Shown one piece after another: positions 9,222 to 16,451 of a stretch of DNA of 64,000 bases. A program made the translations under genes and the position numbers. Numbering within the stretch: position 1 is the first letter of the stretch; the number at the start of each line of letters is the position of its first letter. The stretch covers positions 434,001 through 498,000 of the forward strand of contig CAXXHH010000003.1 in NCBI GenBank assembly GCA_963663005.2. The letters are read 5' to 3'. This stretch comes from CAINVV01 sp963663005 (lineage in GTDB: Bacteria; Bacteroidota; Bacteroidia; Bacteroidales; Prolixibacteraceae). The notes under the pieces were generated by a model. The model was not told where the DNA came from. It saw nothing but the letters and a program-made list of their open reading frames with translations, and did no database searches.

Positions 9222-9252
9222 TTTGGACATATATTGGATATTTGTATATTTG
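9222..9252 (+). promoter_or_regulatory. Bacteroidota-type sigma promoter for asnB
   Basis: TTTG at 9222-9225 and TATATTTG at 9245-9252 are separated by 19 bases, a textbook match to the Bacteroidota -33/-7 pair. Predicted transcription starts near 9257, giving a leader of about 60 bases for asnB. Confidence 0.75.
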
Positions 9253-9315
9253 CATCGAAATATTTAATCATTTTGTATTTACAAAGACAGATTTATAAAC
9301 CAAAAAATAAAATAT

Positions 9316-10983
9316 ATGTGCGGAATTGTAGGAATTTTTGATCTAAAGAGCCAGTCTGAGTCGCTGCGCGGTCAGGCGCTCGCTATGTCCAAGAAAATCC
9401 GTCACCGGGGACCGGACTGGTCAGGGATATTTGTAGACGACCATGCGATAATAGCCCACGAGCGATTGGCCATCGTCGATCCTGCTTCCGGCCAACAGCC
9501 GCTTTATAACCTCGACAGGAGCCTCGTTCTTGGGGTAAATGGAGAAATTTACAACCATCGCGAACTGAGAAAGCAGCTCGAAGATAAATACGCCTTTCAG
9601 ACACAATCTGACTGCGAAGTAATTCTTGCTCTTTACCAGGAAAAAGGGATGGATTTCATTGAAGAGCTCAATGGAATTTTTGCATTTGCGCTCTATGATC
9701 GTAAAAATGAATGTTATCTGATAGCCCGCGACCATATTGGGGTAATTCCACTTTACATGGGTTGGGATGCTGACGGTCAATTTTATGTGGCCTCTGAACT
9801 GAAGGCACTGGAGGGTGTCTGCAAAAAAATCGAAGAGTTTTTACCCGGTCACTACCTTTTCAGCAAAGAAGGAAATACGCCGAAGAAGTGGTACAAACGC
9901 TCCTGGGATGAGTATCAAAATGTTAAAGATAACGTATCAGATATCGATGTCCTGCGGAAAGCGCTGGAAGATTCCGTGCACCGGCAGTTAATGTCGGATG
10001 TTCCGTTTGGTGTACTTTTATCTGGAGGACTCGATTCTTCAGTCATCTCGGCGATTGCAAAAAAATATGCCGCAAAGCGGATTGAATCAGATGATAACCA
10101 GGAAGCCTGGTGGCCACAGCTGCACTCTTTTGCCGTAGGATTAGTTGGCTCACCCGACTTGATTGCTGCCAAAAAAGTAGCGGAGCACATCGGCACAGTC
10201 CACCATGAAATACATTTTACGGTCCAGGAAGGTTTGGACGCTATCCGGGATGTAATTTATCACCTCGAAACATACGATGTCACGACAGTAAGAGCCTCAA
10301 CACCGATGTACCTGATGTCGAGAGTTATAAAATCCATGGGAGTTAAAATGGTCCTCTCCGGTGAAGGAGCTGATGAAATTTTCGGAGGTTATCTCTATTT
10401 CCACAAGGCACCAAATGCACAGGCCTTTCACGAAGAGACGATCCGCAAACTGAGCAAGCTGCATCTGTATGATTGTCTTCGTGCCAACAAGTCGCTGGCT
10501 GCCTGGGGTGTGGAAGGAAGAGTTCCATTCCTTGACAAAGAGTTTATGGATGTGGCGATGACGCTGAACCCGGAAGACAAGATGGCAAAAGATGGCAAAA
10601 TGGAGAAATGGATTCTTCGGAAAGCATTTGAAGACTATCTACCCGCCAGTGTTGCATGGCGTCAGAAAGAGCAATTTTCGGACGGTGTCGGGTACAACTG
10701 GATCGATTCTCTCAAGGCCATGGTAGCCGATAAAGTCTCTGATGATCAAATGAATAGCGCTAAATTCAGATATCCTATCAATACACCAATGTCGAAGGAG
10801 GAATATTTCTACCGCACGATATTTGCCGAACATTTTCCTTCCGATACTGCTGCATCATGCGTTCCCTCTGTTCCCTCTATCGCATGCAGCACTCCCGAAG
10901 CACTGGCCTGGGATCCTTCTTTTAGGAATAATGCAGACCCGTCGGGCAGAGCCGTAAAATCGGTGCACCTGGATGGAAAATAA
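9316..10983 (+). CDS. asnB: Asparagine synthetase B (glutamine-hydrolysing)
   Basis: This cytoplasmic enzyme makes asparagine from aspartate, glutamine and ATP. The start MCGIVGIFD exposes Cys2, the glutaminase nucleophile after Met removal. The N-terminal class II amidotransferase domain (about 1-200) contains RHRGPD and NGEIYNH. The synthetase domain follows with the ATP pyrophosphatase loop SGGLDSS at 236-242 and GEGADEIFGGY. At 555 residues it equals the usual AsnB length, so it is intact. The gene stands alone between terminators with its own promoter at 9222-9252. Confidence 0.97.
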   Translation: MCGIVGIFDLKSQSESLRGQALAMSKKIRHRGPDWSGIFVDDHAIIAHERLAIVDPASGQQPLYNLDRSLVLGVNGEIYNHRELRKQLEDKYAFQTQSDCEVILALYQEKGMDFIEELNGIFAFALYDRKNECYLIARDHIGVIPLYMGWDADGQFYVASELKALEGVCKKIEEFLPGHYLFSKEGNTPKKWYKRSWDEYQNVKDNVSDIDVLRKALEDSVHRQLMSDVPFGVLLSGGLDSSVISAIAKKYAAKRIESDDNQEAWWPQLHSFAVGLVGSPDLIAAKKVAEHIGTVHHEIHFTVQEGLDAIRDVIYHLETYDVTTVRASTPMYLMSRVIKSMGVKMVLSGEGADEIFGGYLYFHKAPNAQAFHEETIRKLSKLHLYDCLRANKSLAAWGVEGRVPFLDKEFMDVAMTLNPEDKMAKDGKMEKWILRKAFEDYLPASVAWRQKEQFSDGVGYNWIDSLKAMVADKVSDDQMNSAKFRYPINTPMSKEEYFYRTIFAEHFPSDTAASCVPSVPSIACSTPEALAWDPSFRNNADPSGRAVKSVHLDGK

Positions 10984-11001
10984 TAAGTGAAAAATGAAAA
11001 G

Positions 11002-11036
11002 AGAATAGTGAAAAACTGTCAACTTTTCACTATTCT
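11002..11036. terminator. Hairpin between convergent asnB and L,D-transpeptidase genes
   Basis: A perfect 13-bp inverted repeat, 11002-11014 against 11024-11036, has a 9-base loop. A-rich and T-rich flanks on both sides allow it to end transcription from both directions. It is built from the GTGAAAA/TTTTCAC words that recur in other spacers of the window. Confidence 0.7.
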
Positions 11037-11061
11037 ATTTTCACTCTTCACTTTTCTCTAT

Positions 11062-11808
11062 TCATTTAACTTCGTGTTTTCCGTCGGGAAGAAATTTTAT
11101 ACTAGCTGGGATCTTGTTCCGTTCGAACAGGTCCCAACTTTTTTTGAGGTCTGCCCAAAGACTGATACAATCTTTGTACTTTCCGTATTTGTAATTTAAA
11201 TCTGCGAAGTTTTTATCGTCCATGCGTGCAGGGAAAATGGTGATATCGATTTCTTCCTGACCACTGTTGTATGCCTCAATACAATACACAAACAGCTCCT
11301 TTATCCGATCATTGGTGATGGCCAAACATCCGGATGAAATGCATGCGCCATGAATGAAAATCTGACTTCCCAGATGCCTGTGAACTCCCCTTATACTGTC
11401 GGAGGCATTCGGATAGTTAACTTTCATAGACAAGTAGTATTTGCTGTAAGGATTCAATCCGTCGATATGGTAAAACCCCTCAGGAACCTGTAAATCCCGA
11501 GAGCGCCGCTTTGGTCCGACGTCGCCCGAAAGATCGCAGATATCTAACTGCCTGGCAAGTACGAAAGAGGAGTCACATACGTTTCTGGCCCAGATTTCGA
11601 TTTTTTTCTCCGCCTTGAAAGCGCGAAGATAGATTCTGAGACTGTCGCGCGAAATGGAATGAGCAACCAGAGTCTTGACAACTGATTTCTCTTTATCGGC
11701 ATATGCCTCCCGTATGCGGGTACTTTTTAACTGCTTCTCCCTGAAAGAAGGCGAAGTCATTCCTAAACACAAAAACCAAAAGGGAACCACAAATAGCAAG
11801 CGTCTCAT
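11062..11808 (-). CDS. L,D-transpeptidase (YkuD-type) family protein
   Basis: This 248-residue exported protein has an N-terminal hydrophobic signal (RRLLFVVPFWFLCLG). The YkuD catalytic signature IHGACISSGC places His153, the Ser pair 158-159 and the nucleophile Cys161 in the order expected of L,D-transpeptidases. A preceding segment with PEGFYHIDGLNPYSKYYLS is typical of the YafK/ErfK-like branch. The family forms 3-3 cross-links in peptidoglycan, attaches lipoproteins to it, or trims such links; which of these applies here cannot be told. It is a single-gene unit with a promoter at 11831-11838 on the minus strand, convergent to asnB. Confidence 0.85.
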   Translation of the reverse strand: MRRLLFVVPFWFLCLGMTSPSFREKQLKSTRIREAYADKEKSVVKTLVAHSISRDSLRIYLRAFKAEKKIEIWARNVCDSSFVLARQLDICDLSGDVGPKRRSRDLQVPEGFYHIDGLNPYSKYYLSMKVNYPNASDSIRGVHRHLGSQIFIHGACISSGCLAITNDRIKELFVYCIEAYNSGQEEIDITIFPARMDDKNFADLNYKYGKYKDCISLWADLKKSWDLFERNKIPASIKFLPDGKHEVK

Positions 11809-11830
11809 AAACCGATCTAAAATGAAGGCG

Positions 11831-11838
11831 CAAAAGTA
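11831..11838 (-). promoter_or_regulatory. -7 element for the L,D-transpeptidase gene
   Basis: Read on the minus strand this is TACTTTTG, a match to TAnnTTTG, about 22 bases before the ATG at 11808. No clear -33 partner is visible. Confidence 0.45.
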
Positions 11839-11850
11839 GTGTAAATAGTG

Positions 11851-12633
11851 CTAGTTTTTTTGTTCTGATTGAAGGATGTGGAAAAGCTCGTCCGGACTTA
11901 CGTTTTCTGTTAGTTTTCCATTCTCTGTGAAAGAAATTCTCCCCGTCTCTTCGCTGACAACAATCGTAAAGGCGTCCGTAATCTCAGATATGCCGATGGC
12001 TGCCCTGTGCCTTAACCCTAATGCCGGACTAATCTCCTGACTGGATGAAACTGGCAAAATACACCGCACGGCCTGGATGCGGTTGGAGGCAACAATACAG
12101 GCACCATCATGCAGAGGTGAATTTTTGAAGAATATGCTGCTAATCAAATCGGTTCGTATCTCAGCATCAATAAATTCGCCGGTTCGCACATATTCCTTCA
12201 ACTCGCTTTCTCTCGAAATGACGATCAGGGCACCGGTCTTCGTCTTTGCCATCTGCGTGCATGCGTCGACGATTGATTTTATCCCGGAAGGGGAAATATT
12301 TCTGAATTGACCCGAAAAAAGAGAGCCAATGGAAATTTTCTTGTTGGTGCGGTAACTGTTCCCCAACATCAAAAGGAACCTGCGTATCTCCTGCTGAAAG
12401 ACCACAATCAGCGCGATCATTCCGACGCCAAAAAGCTGACTAAGAATTGATCCCAGCAACTCCATTTTCAAAGCCCGAACCACCACCCAGGCGATGAATA
12501 CGAAAAAGATTCCAAGGAAAATACTGAACGTCACCGTTCCTCTCACCAATGTGTATAGCTCGTAAAAGAGGAATGCCACGAAAATAATATCGAGGATATC
12601 TAAAAATGTAATATGTATGAAAAATTCATTCAT
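11851..12633 (-). CDS. cdaA: Diadenylate cyclase CdaA (c-di-AMP synthase)
   Basis: This 260-residue membrane enzyme condenses two ATP into the second messenger c-di-AMP. About three hydrophobic helices occupy residues 9-85 and the DAC domain follows. Both catalytic motifs are intact: DGA at 176-178 and RHR at 208-210, with the expected spacing and a G(L)RHRAAIGISE context. The gene starts one base after folP ends, so the two are one transcript. c-di-AMP usually governs potassium and osmolyte transport and cell-wall stress; no regulator (CdaR-like) gene is next to it here. Confidence 0.95.
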   Translation of the reverse strand: MNEFFIHITFLDILDIIFVAFLFYELYTLVRGTVTFSIFLGIFFVFIAWVVVRALKMELLGSILSQLFGVGMIALIVVFQQEIRRFLLMLGNSYRTNKKISIGSLFSGQFRNISPSGIKSIVDACTQMAKTKTGALIVISRESELKEYVRTGEFIDAEIRTDLISSIFFKNSPLHDGACIVASNRIQAVRCILPVSSSQEISPALGLRHRAAIGISEITDAFTIVVSEETGRISFTENGKLTENVSPDELFHILQSEQKN

Positions 12634-12634
12634 G

Positions 12635-13507
12635 TCATCCTTGTTTCAATTTAGACACCAAGCGGATTGCCTCAACTGCCTGACGAACATCGTGTACCCG
12701 CAAAATATCGGCACCGCCCATCAGCGCCAGCGTATTCAGAACCGTAGTTCCATTCAGACTTTCCTCCGGAGTTATCTCCAACTGCTTCCAAATCATCGTT
12801 TTTCGGGAAATTCCCACCAACAAAGGTAACTCAAAAAGACGAAACGAATCCAGACGGTTCAGAAGTTCATAATTGTGATTCATGTTTTTCCCAAAGCCAA
12901 AACCCGGGTCAATAATGATATCATTGACGCCCAGAAGCTTCAAGGTATTGACTTTTTCAGAGAGGTCGAGCAAAATATCCTTAACAACATCCCGGTAAAC
13001 CGGATTTTTCTGCATCGTGCGCGGAGTGCCCTTCATGTGCATCAAAATATACGGCAGACCCAGTTCAGCCACCGTCTCAAACATCTTGTCGTCGAGCGTG
13101 CCGCCCGAAATATCATTCACGATACAATCGCCGGTTTCATTAACTATTCTGATAATCACTTCAGAACGGAAGCTGTCGATCGAAATCAATGCGTCCGGAA
13201 ATTCTTTGCGAATGGCTTTTATGGAAGGCAGCAATCTTTCTATCTCCGCCTCCGCGGATACCTCCGCAGCGCCTGGTCTGGTCGAAACCGCACCGATATC
13301 GATGATTAATCCTCCCTGTTCCAAAATTTCTTCCGCCCGGGAAAGCGCCTGCTTTTCGGTTTGGTACCTACTCCCTTCATAGAAAGAATCAGGCGTACTA
13401 TTCAGGATTCCCATAACCACGGGTTGATCCGGAATCAATAACCTGCCATTCAGCTGAAGAGATCTTTTCTTGCGGTAAAAGGGTTCGTCGATTTTTTGAA
13501 ACAGCAT
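12635..13507 (-). CDS. folP: Dihydropteroate synthase
   Basis: This cytoplasmic folate enzyme joins p-aminobenzoate to 6-hydroxymethyl-dihydropterin diphosphate; it is the sulfonamide target. The 290-residue TIM barrel shows the family motifs GILNSTPDSF near residue 33, IDIGAVSTRPGA, ISIDSFRSEV, VNDISGG, and the C-terminal RVHDV. The N-terminal 20 residues are an extension. It is first in a two-gene operon with cdaA (1-base gap). A TATTTTTG -7 candidate lies on the minus strand at 13604-13611. Confidence 0.95.
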   Translation of the reverse strand: MLFQKIDEPFYRKKRSLQLNGRLLIPDQPVVMGILNSTPDSFYEGSRYQTEKQALSRAEEILEQGGLIIDIGAVSTRPGAAEVSAEAEIERLLPSIKAIRKEFPDALISIDSFRSEVIIRIVNETGDCIVNDISGGTLDDKMFETVAELGLPYILMHMKGTPRTMQKNPVYRDVVKDILLDLSEKVNTLKLLGVNDIIIDPGFGFGKNMNHNYELLNRLDSFRLFELPLLVGISRKTMIWKQLEITPEESLNGTTVLNTLALMGGADILRVHDVRQAVEAIRLVSKLKQG

Positions 13508-13658
13508 AAAATCATTCTGGGTTGAAGCGATAAATTGACCCGTACAAATTTTAAATCAGCTAATTCTGCCGAAAAATTCGGAACAAAATTTAATCGCTAT
13601 TCACAAAAATAGTAAATATAGCCACAACCGTTCCTTGAAAATTTAATACTTTTAGCCA

Positions 13659-13667
13659 TAATTTTTG
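13659..13667 (+). promoter_or_regulatory. -7-like element immediately before the DUF1599 start
   Basis: TAATTTTTG ends five bases before the GTG at 13672, with TTG at 13635-13637 as a possible -33 (21-base gap). The spacer in the -7 word is one base longer than consensus. If used, the message would be almost leaderless. Confidence 0.4.
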
Positions 13668-13671
13668 CGCC

Positions 13672-14214
13672 GTGAAAAAAACCGAAGAACAATACGACCA
13701 CGTCATTAACATTTGCCGGGAGCTCTTTCTGAAAAAGATGAAAGATTACGGCACCGCCTGGAGAATCTTGCGTCCACCGTCTGTGACTGATCAAATCTAT
13801 ATCAAGGCAATGCGAATCCGCAGCATTGAAGAGAAAGGAATTGCAAAAATTGCGGAAGATGCCAGATCAGAATTCATAGGTATCATCAACTACTGTTCGA
13901 TGGCGCTGATACAACTTGAAGTGGGTCCGTCGGAAGAAGAACTACCGTACGAGAGAGCCGAAGCCTTGTATCGGGTTAATCTCGAGAAGGCAAAAATGCT
14001 GATGCTGGATAAAAACCACGATTATGGTGAGGCGTGGCGTCAGATGAGAATCAGCTCTTACACCGATTTGATCCTGATGAAAATCAAACGCACCAAGCAA
14101 ATTGAGGATAATCTGGGCAAAACATTAGTTTCAGAGGGTGTTGATGCCAACTACATGGATATGATTAACTATGCGGTATTTGCTTTGATTAAAATAGAAT
14201 TCGGGAACGCCTAA
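13672..14214 (+). CDS. DUF1599 family protein (nucleotide-modification-associated domain type), tandem repeat of two domains
   Basis: This 180-residue protein consists of two copies of one module. The copies share KDYGTAWR / HDYGEAWR, VTDQIYIKAMRI / YTDLILMKIKRT and IGIINYCSMALIQLE / MDMINYAVFALIKIE. This is the DUF1599 architecture common in Bacteroidota. Comparative work places the domain near nucleotide or base modification, but the activity is not established as far as I know. The start is GTG. It overlaps the next gene by one base (TAATG), and the two precede tpiA, a gene order I recall from Bacteroides. Confidence 0.85.
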   Translation: MKKTEEQYDHVINICRELFLKKMKDYGTAWRILRPPSVTDQIYIKAMRIRSIEEKGIAKIAEDARSEFIGIINYCSMALIQLEVGPSEEELPYERAEALYRVNLEKAKMLMLDKNHDYGEAWRQMRISSYTDLILMKIKRTKQIEDNLGKTLVSEGVDANYMDMINYAVFALIKIEFGNA

Positions 14215-15353
14215 TGAAAACTGCAACTAATTTATCACGCTGGATCTTCGGACTCGTATTTATTTTCTCCGGTTTCGTGAAAGGAATCGACCCCTGGGGA
14301 CTGGAATACAAGCTCGTTGATTATTTGCAACCCCTCGGACTTCACGGATTGGCATTTTTGGCTCCGGCGGCCTCTTTCATCCTGCCATTTGCCGAATTTT
14401 TTATCGGAGCCAGCATACTGCTATGTGTCCGAATCCGGATCACTTCCTTGTTGGGTCTCCTGTTCATGGCCTTCTTCACCCCTTTGACACTCTATGTGGC
14501 TGTCAAGAATCCGGTAACCGACTGCGGATGTTTTGGCGATGCGCTGGTAATCACCAACTGGGAAACTTTCTTCAAAAATATTGTTCTTTCCGCCATGATA
14601 ATTCTGGTCTTTATCAGGAGAGAAAAAATAGAACCCGTCATATTGGGAAAATGGAGATATTACCGAATATCCATCATCACAACCATTTACATCGGTTTTG
14701 TAGTGTGGTCATACAGGCATGATCCTGTCTTCGATTTCCGACCTTATAAAGTTGGCGTAAACATCCCCGAAGGGATGAAAATCCCGGCAGGAGCTCAGGC
14801 TGACGTGTATAGCAACTCCTTCTTTTACAAAAACAAACAGACTAATAAAATTGAGAAATTCACCGATAAGAACTATCCCTGGCAGGATACGCTAAATTGG
14901 AAATTTGAATCCATGGGTGAATCGGTGATGGTTACAAAAGGATACACGCCGCCAATACATGACTTCCAGCTTCGTACGGCACCGGGAGATGATGTGACCA
15001 ATTTCTTTTTTTCTGACGACAAGCCCACTTTCTTCCTGATAGCCTCCAACTTGTCTAAAAGCTCCCTTAAAAAGCAAGCTCAAATCAATGGATTGGCTGT
15101 TTGGGCAAGATTCGCCGGATACAAATTCGTCTGTCTCACCTCAACCACAGGACAACGTCTCGAAGATTTCAAGAACGTGGCTCATCCAACTTATGAATTT
15201 CTTTTCGGAGACGAAGTTACTCTGAAGACCATCGTCAGGGGTAATCCCGGACTGCTTTACCTGCGCAGCGGAACGATTCTTGGCAAATGGCATTACAATG
15301 ATTTCCCGACCCCGGAAGAGATGGCCGTCATTGTCACCAAAGTAATTAAATAG
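14214..15353 (+). CDS. BT_3928-type membrane protein with MauE/DoxX-like domain and thioredoxin-like tail
   Basis: This 379-residue protein has four to five N-terminal helices (about 7-145) of the DoxX/MauE kind, including the DCGCFGDA cysteine pair near residues 102-104 characteristic of MauE-like quinone- or thiol-linked proteins. The C-terminal half (about 190-379) is soluble and probably extracytoplasmic, with PTFFLIASNLSKSS and a terminal FPTPEEM that suggest a degenerate thioredoxin-like fold lacking CxxC. It matches the Bacteroidota BT_3928 family. It is translationally coupled to the DUF1599 gene. A redox role is an inference from the helical domain. Confidence 0.8.
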   Translation: MKTATNLSRWIFGLVFIFSGFVKGIDPWGLEYKLVDYLQPLGLHGLAFLAPAASFILPFAEFFIGASILLCVRIRITSLLGLLFMAFFTPLTLYVAVKNPVTDCGCFGDALVITNWETFFKNIVLSAMIILVFIRREKIEPVILGKWRYYRISIITTIYIGFVVWSYRHDPVFDFRPYKVGVNIPEGMKIPAGAQADVYSNSFFYKNKQTNKIEKFTDKNYPWQDTLNWKFESMGESVMVTKGYTPPIHDFQLRTAPGDDVTNFFFSDDKPTFFLIASNLSKSSLKKQAQINGLAVWARFAGYKFVCLTSTTGQRLEDFKNVAHPTYEFLFGDEVTLKTIVRGNPGLLYLRSGTILGKWHYNDFPTPEEMAVIVTKVIK

Positions 15354-15405
15354 TTAAATCGAACCAATGTGATTTCGGGCGATAGCTTATTAACCCGTTG
15401 ATTCT

Positions 15406-15413
15406 TATCTTTG
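15406..15413 (+). promoter_or_regulatory. -7 element for tpiA
   Basis: TATCTTTG matches TAnnTTTG and is followed by GC as often seen; it lies 40 bases before the tpiA ATG. The -33 region has no clear TTTG, so tpiA may also be read from the upstream genes. Confidence 0.55.
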
Positions 15414-15453
15414 CGCGAAAATTATAAACCTCAAATTTTAAATATCACAGACC

Positions 15454-16212
15454 ATGAGAAAGAAAATTGTTGCCGGTAACTGGAAATGCAACACTACCGT
15501 CAGCGAAGGTGTAGCGCTTGCAAAACAAGTGAATGATTTAGTCCTTGAACGCGGAGCCAAAGATGTTGTTGTTGTGTTAGGAACTCCTTTTACCCACCTC
15601 AACAGTGTGGCTGCGGTTGTCGACCAAAATCGTGTCTGCATTTCTGCACAAAATTGTGCCGCAGAACCTAAGGGCGCATTCACCGGCGAAGTATCGGTTT
15701 CCATGATTCAATCTACCGGAGCAACGTATGTTATTTTAGGACATTCAGAGCGCCGCGAATATTACCACGAAACGAGCGAAATTCTCAACAAAAAAGTAGC
15801 GCTGACACTTGCTCAGGGATTGACCCCGATCTATTGCTGTGGCGAAGCTCTTGCTGTTCGTGAAGCAGGCGCTGAGAATGCTTTCGTTCAAAATCAGTTG
15901 AACGAAACGATCTTCAATCTTTCTCCGGAAGATTTCAAGAAAATCGTAATCGCTTATGAACCTATCTGGGCTATCGGCACAGGCCGTACAGCTAGTTCAC
16001 AACAGGCACAGGATATGCTGGCCTTTATCCGTCAGCTTATTGCGAAAAAATACAATCAGACAATTGCAGACGAATGCTCCATTCTTTATGGTGGATCCTG
16101 CAGTCCGGCGAATGCAAAAGAACTCTTCGGTCAACCGGATATCGACGGTGGATTGATTGGAGGCGCTTCCCTCAAAGCGGAAGACTTTCTGTCGATCATC
16201 AATGCCTATTAG
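15454..16212 (+). CDS. tpiA: Triose-phosphate isomerase
   Basis: This cytoplasmic glycolytic enzyme interconverts dihydroxyacetone phosphate and glyceraldehyde 3-phosphate. It has 252 residues, the normal length. The active-site residues are Lys11 in AGNWKCN, His97 in GHSERR and the catalytic base Glu169 in AYEPIWAIGTG. The phosphate-binding loop (YGGS, GGLIGGASL) is at the C-terminus. It has its own -7 element at 15406 and a strong terminator downstream. Confidence 0.98.
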   Translation: MRKKIVAGNWKCNTTVSEGVALAKQVNDLVLERGAKDVVVVLGTPFTHLNSVAAVVDQNRVCISAQNCAAEPKGAFTGEVSVSMIQSTGATYVILGHSERREYYHETSEILNKKVALTLAQGLTPIYCCGEALAVREAGAENAFVQNQLNETIFNLSPEDFKKIVIAYEPIWAIGTGRTASSQQAQDMLAFIRQLIAKKYNQTIADECSILYGGSCSPANAKELFGQPDIDGGLIGGASLKAEDFLSIINAY

Positions 16213-16237
16213 GCAAAACCGAAAAATTTTATCATTA

Positions 16238-16280
16238 ACGCACGAAGTGGCAGAAATCTTCTGCTCTTCGTGCGTTTTTT
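16238..16280 (+). terminator. Rho-independent terminator after tpiA
   Basis: The outer arms 16238-16247 and 16266-16275 pair perfectly over 10 bp, an inner 6-bp stem (16250-16255 with 16259-16264) closes the apex, and six Ts end at 16280. Confidence 0.9.
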
Positions 16281-16319
16281 GCTACTTTTAGATCTGTCTG
16301 TCGTATAAAAAAAGGCGTC

Positions 16320-16347
16320 TGATTTTCGATTTCGGATTTTGGATTGC
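16320..16347. repeat. AT-rich intergenic word repeat (GATTTTCGATTTCGG family)
   Basis: The spacer upstream of the DUF5686 gene contains the words GATTTTCGATT and GGATTTTGGATTG, which recur at 32680-32712, inverted at 32775-32808, and partly at 44960-44980. Such words occur only between genes here. Confidence 0.6.
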
Positions 16348-16451
16348 CTGCAGAATGCAGATTGTGGAATAAAACGCATGAAGGAATGAAGCCTGTTGAG
16401 GTGAAGTAATAAGTCGCTGGAAAATGACTTCAAGCTTTTAAGAAAAAAAGG

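Noticed and set aside
10987..11199. Small plus-strand frame running into the L,D-transpeptidase gene
   Set aside because: It starts in repeated spacer sequence and overlaps a real gene; no conserved features.
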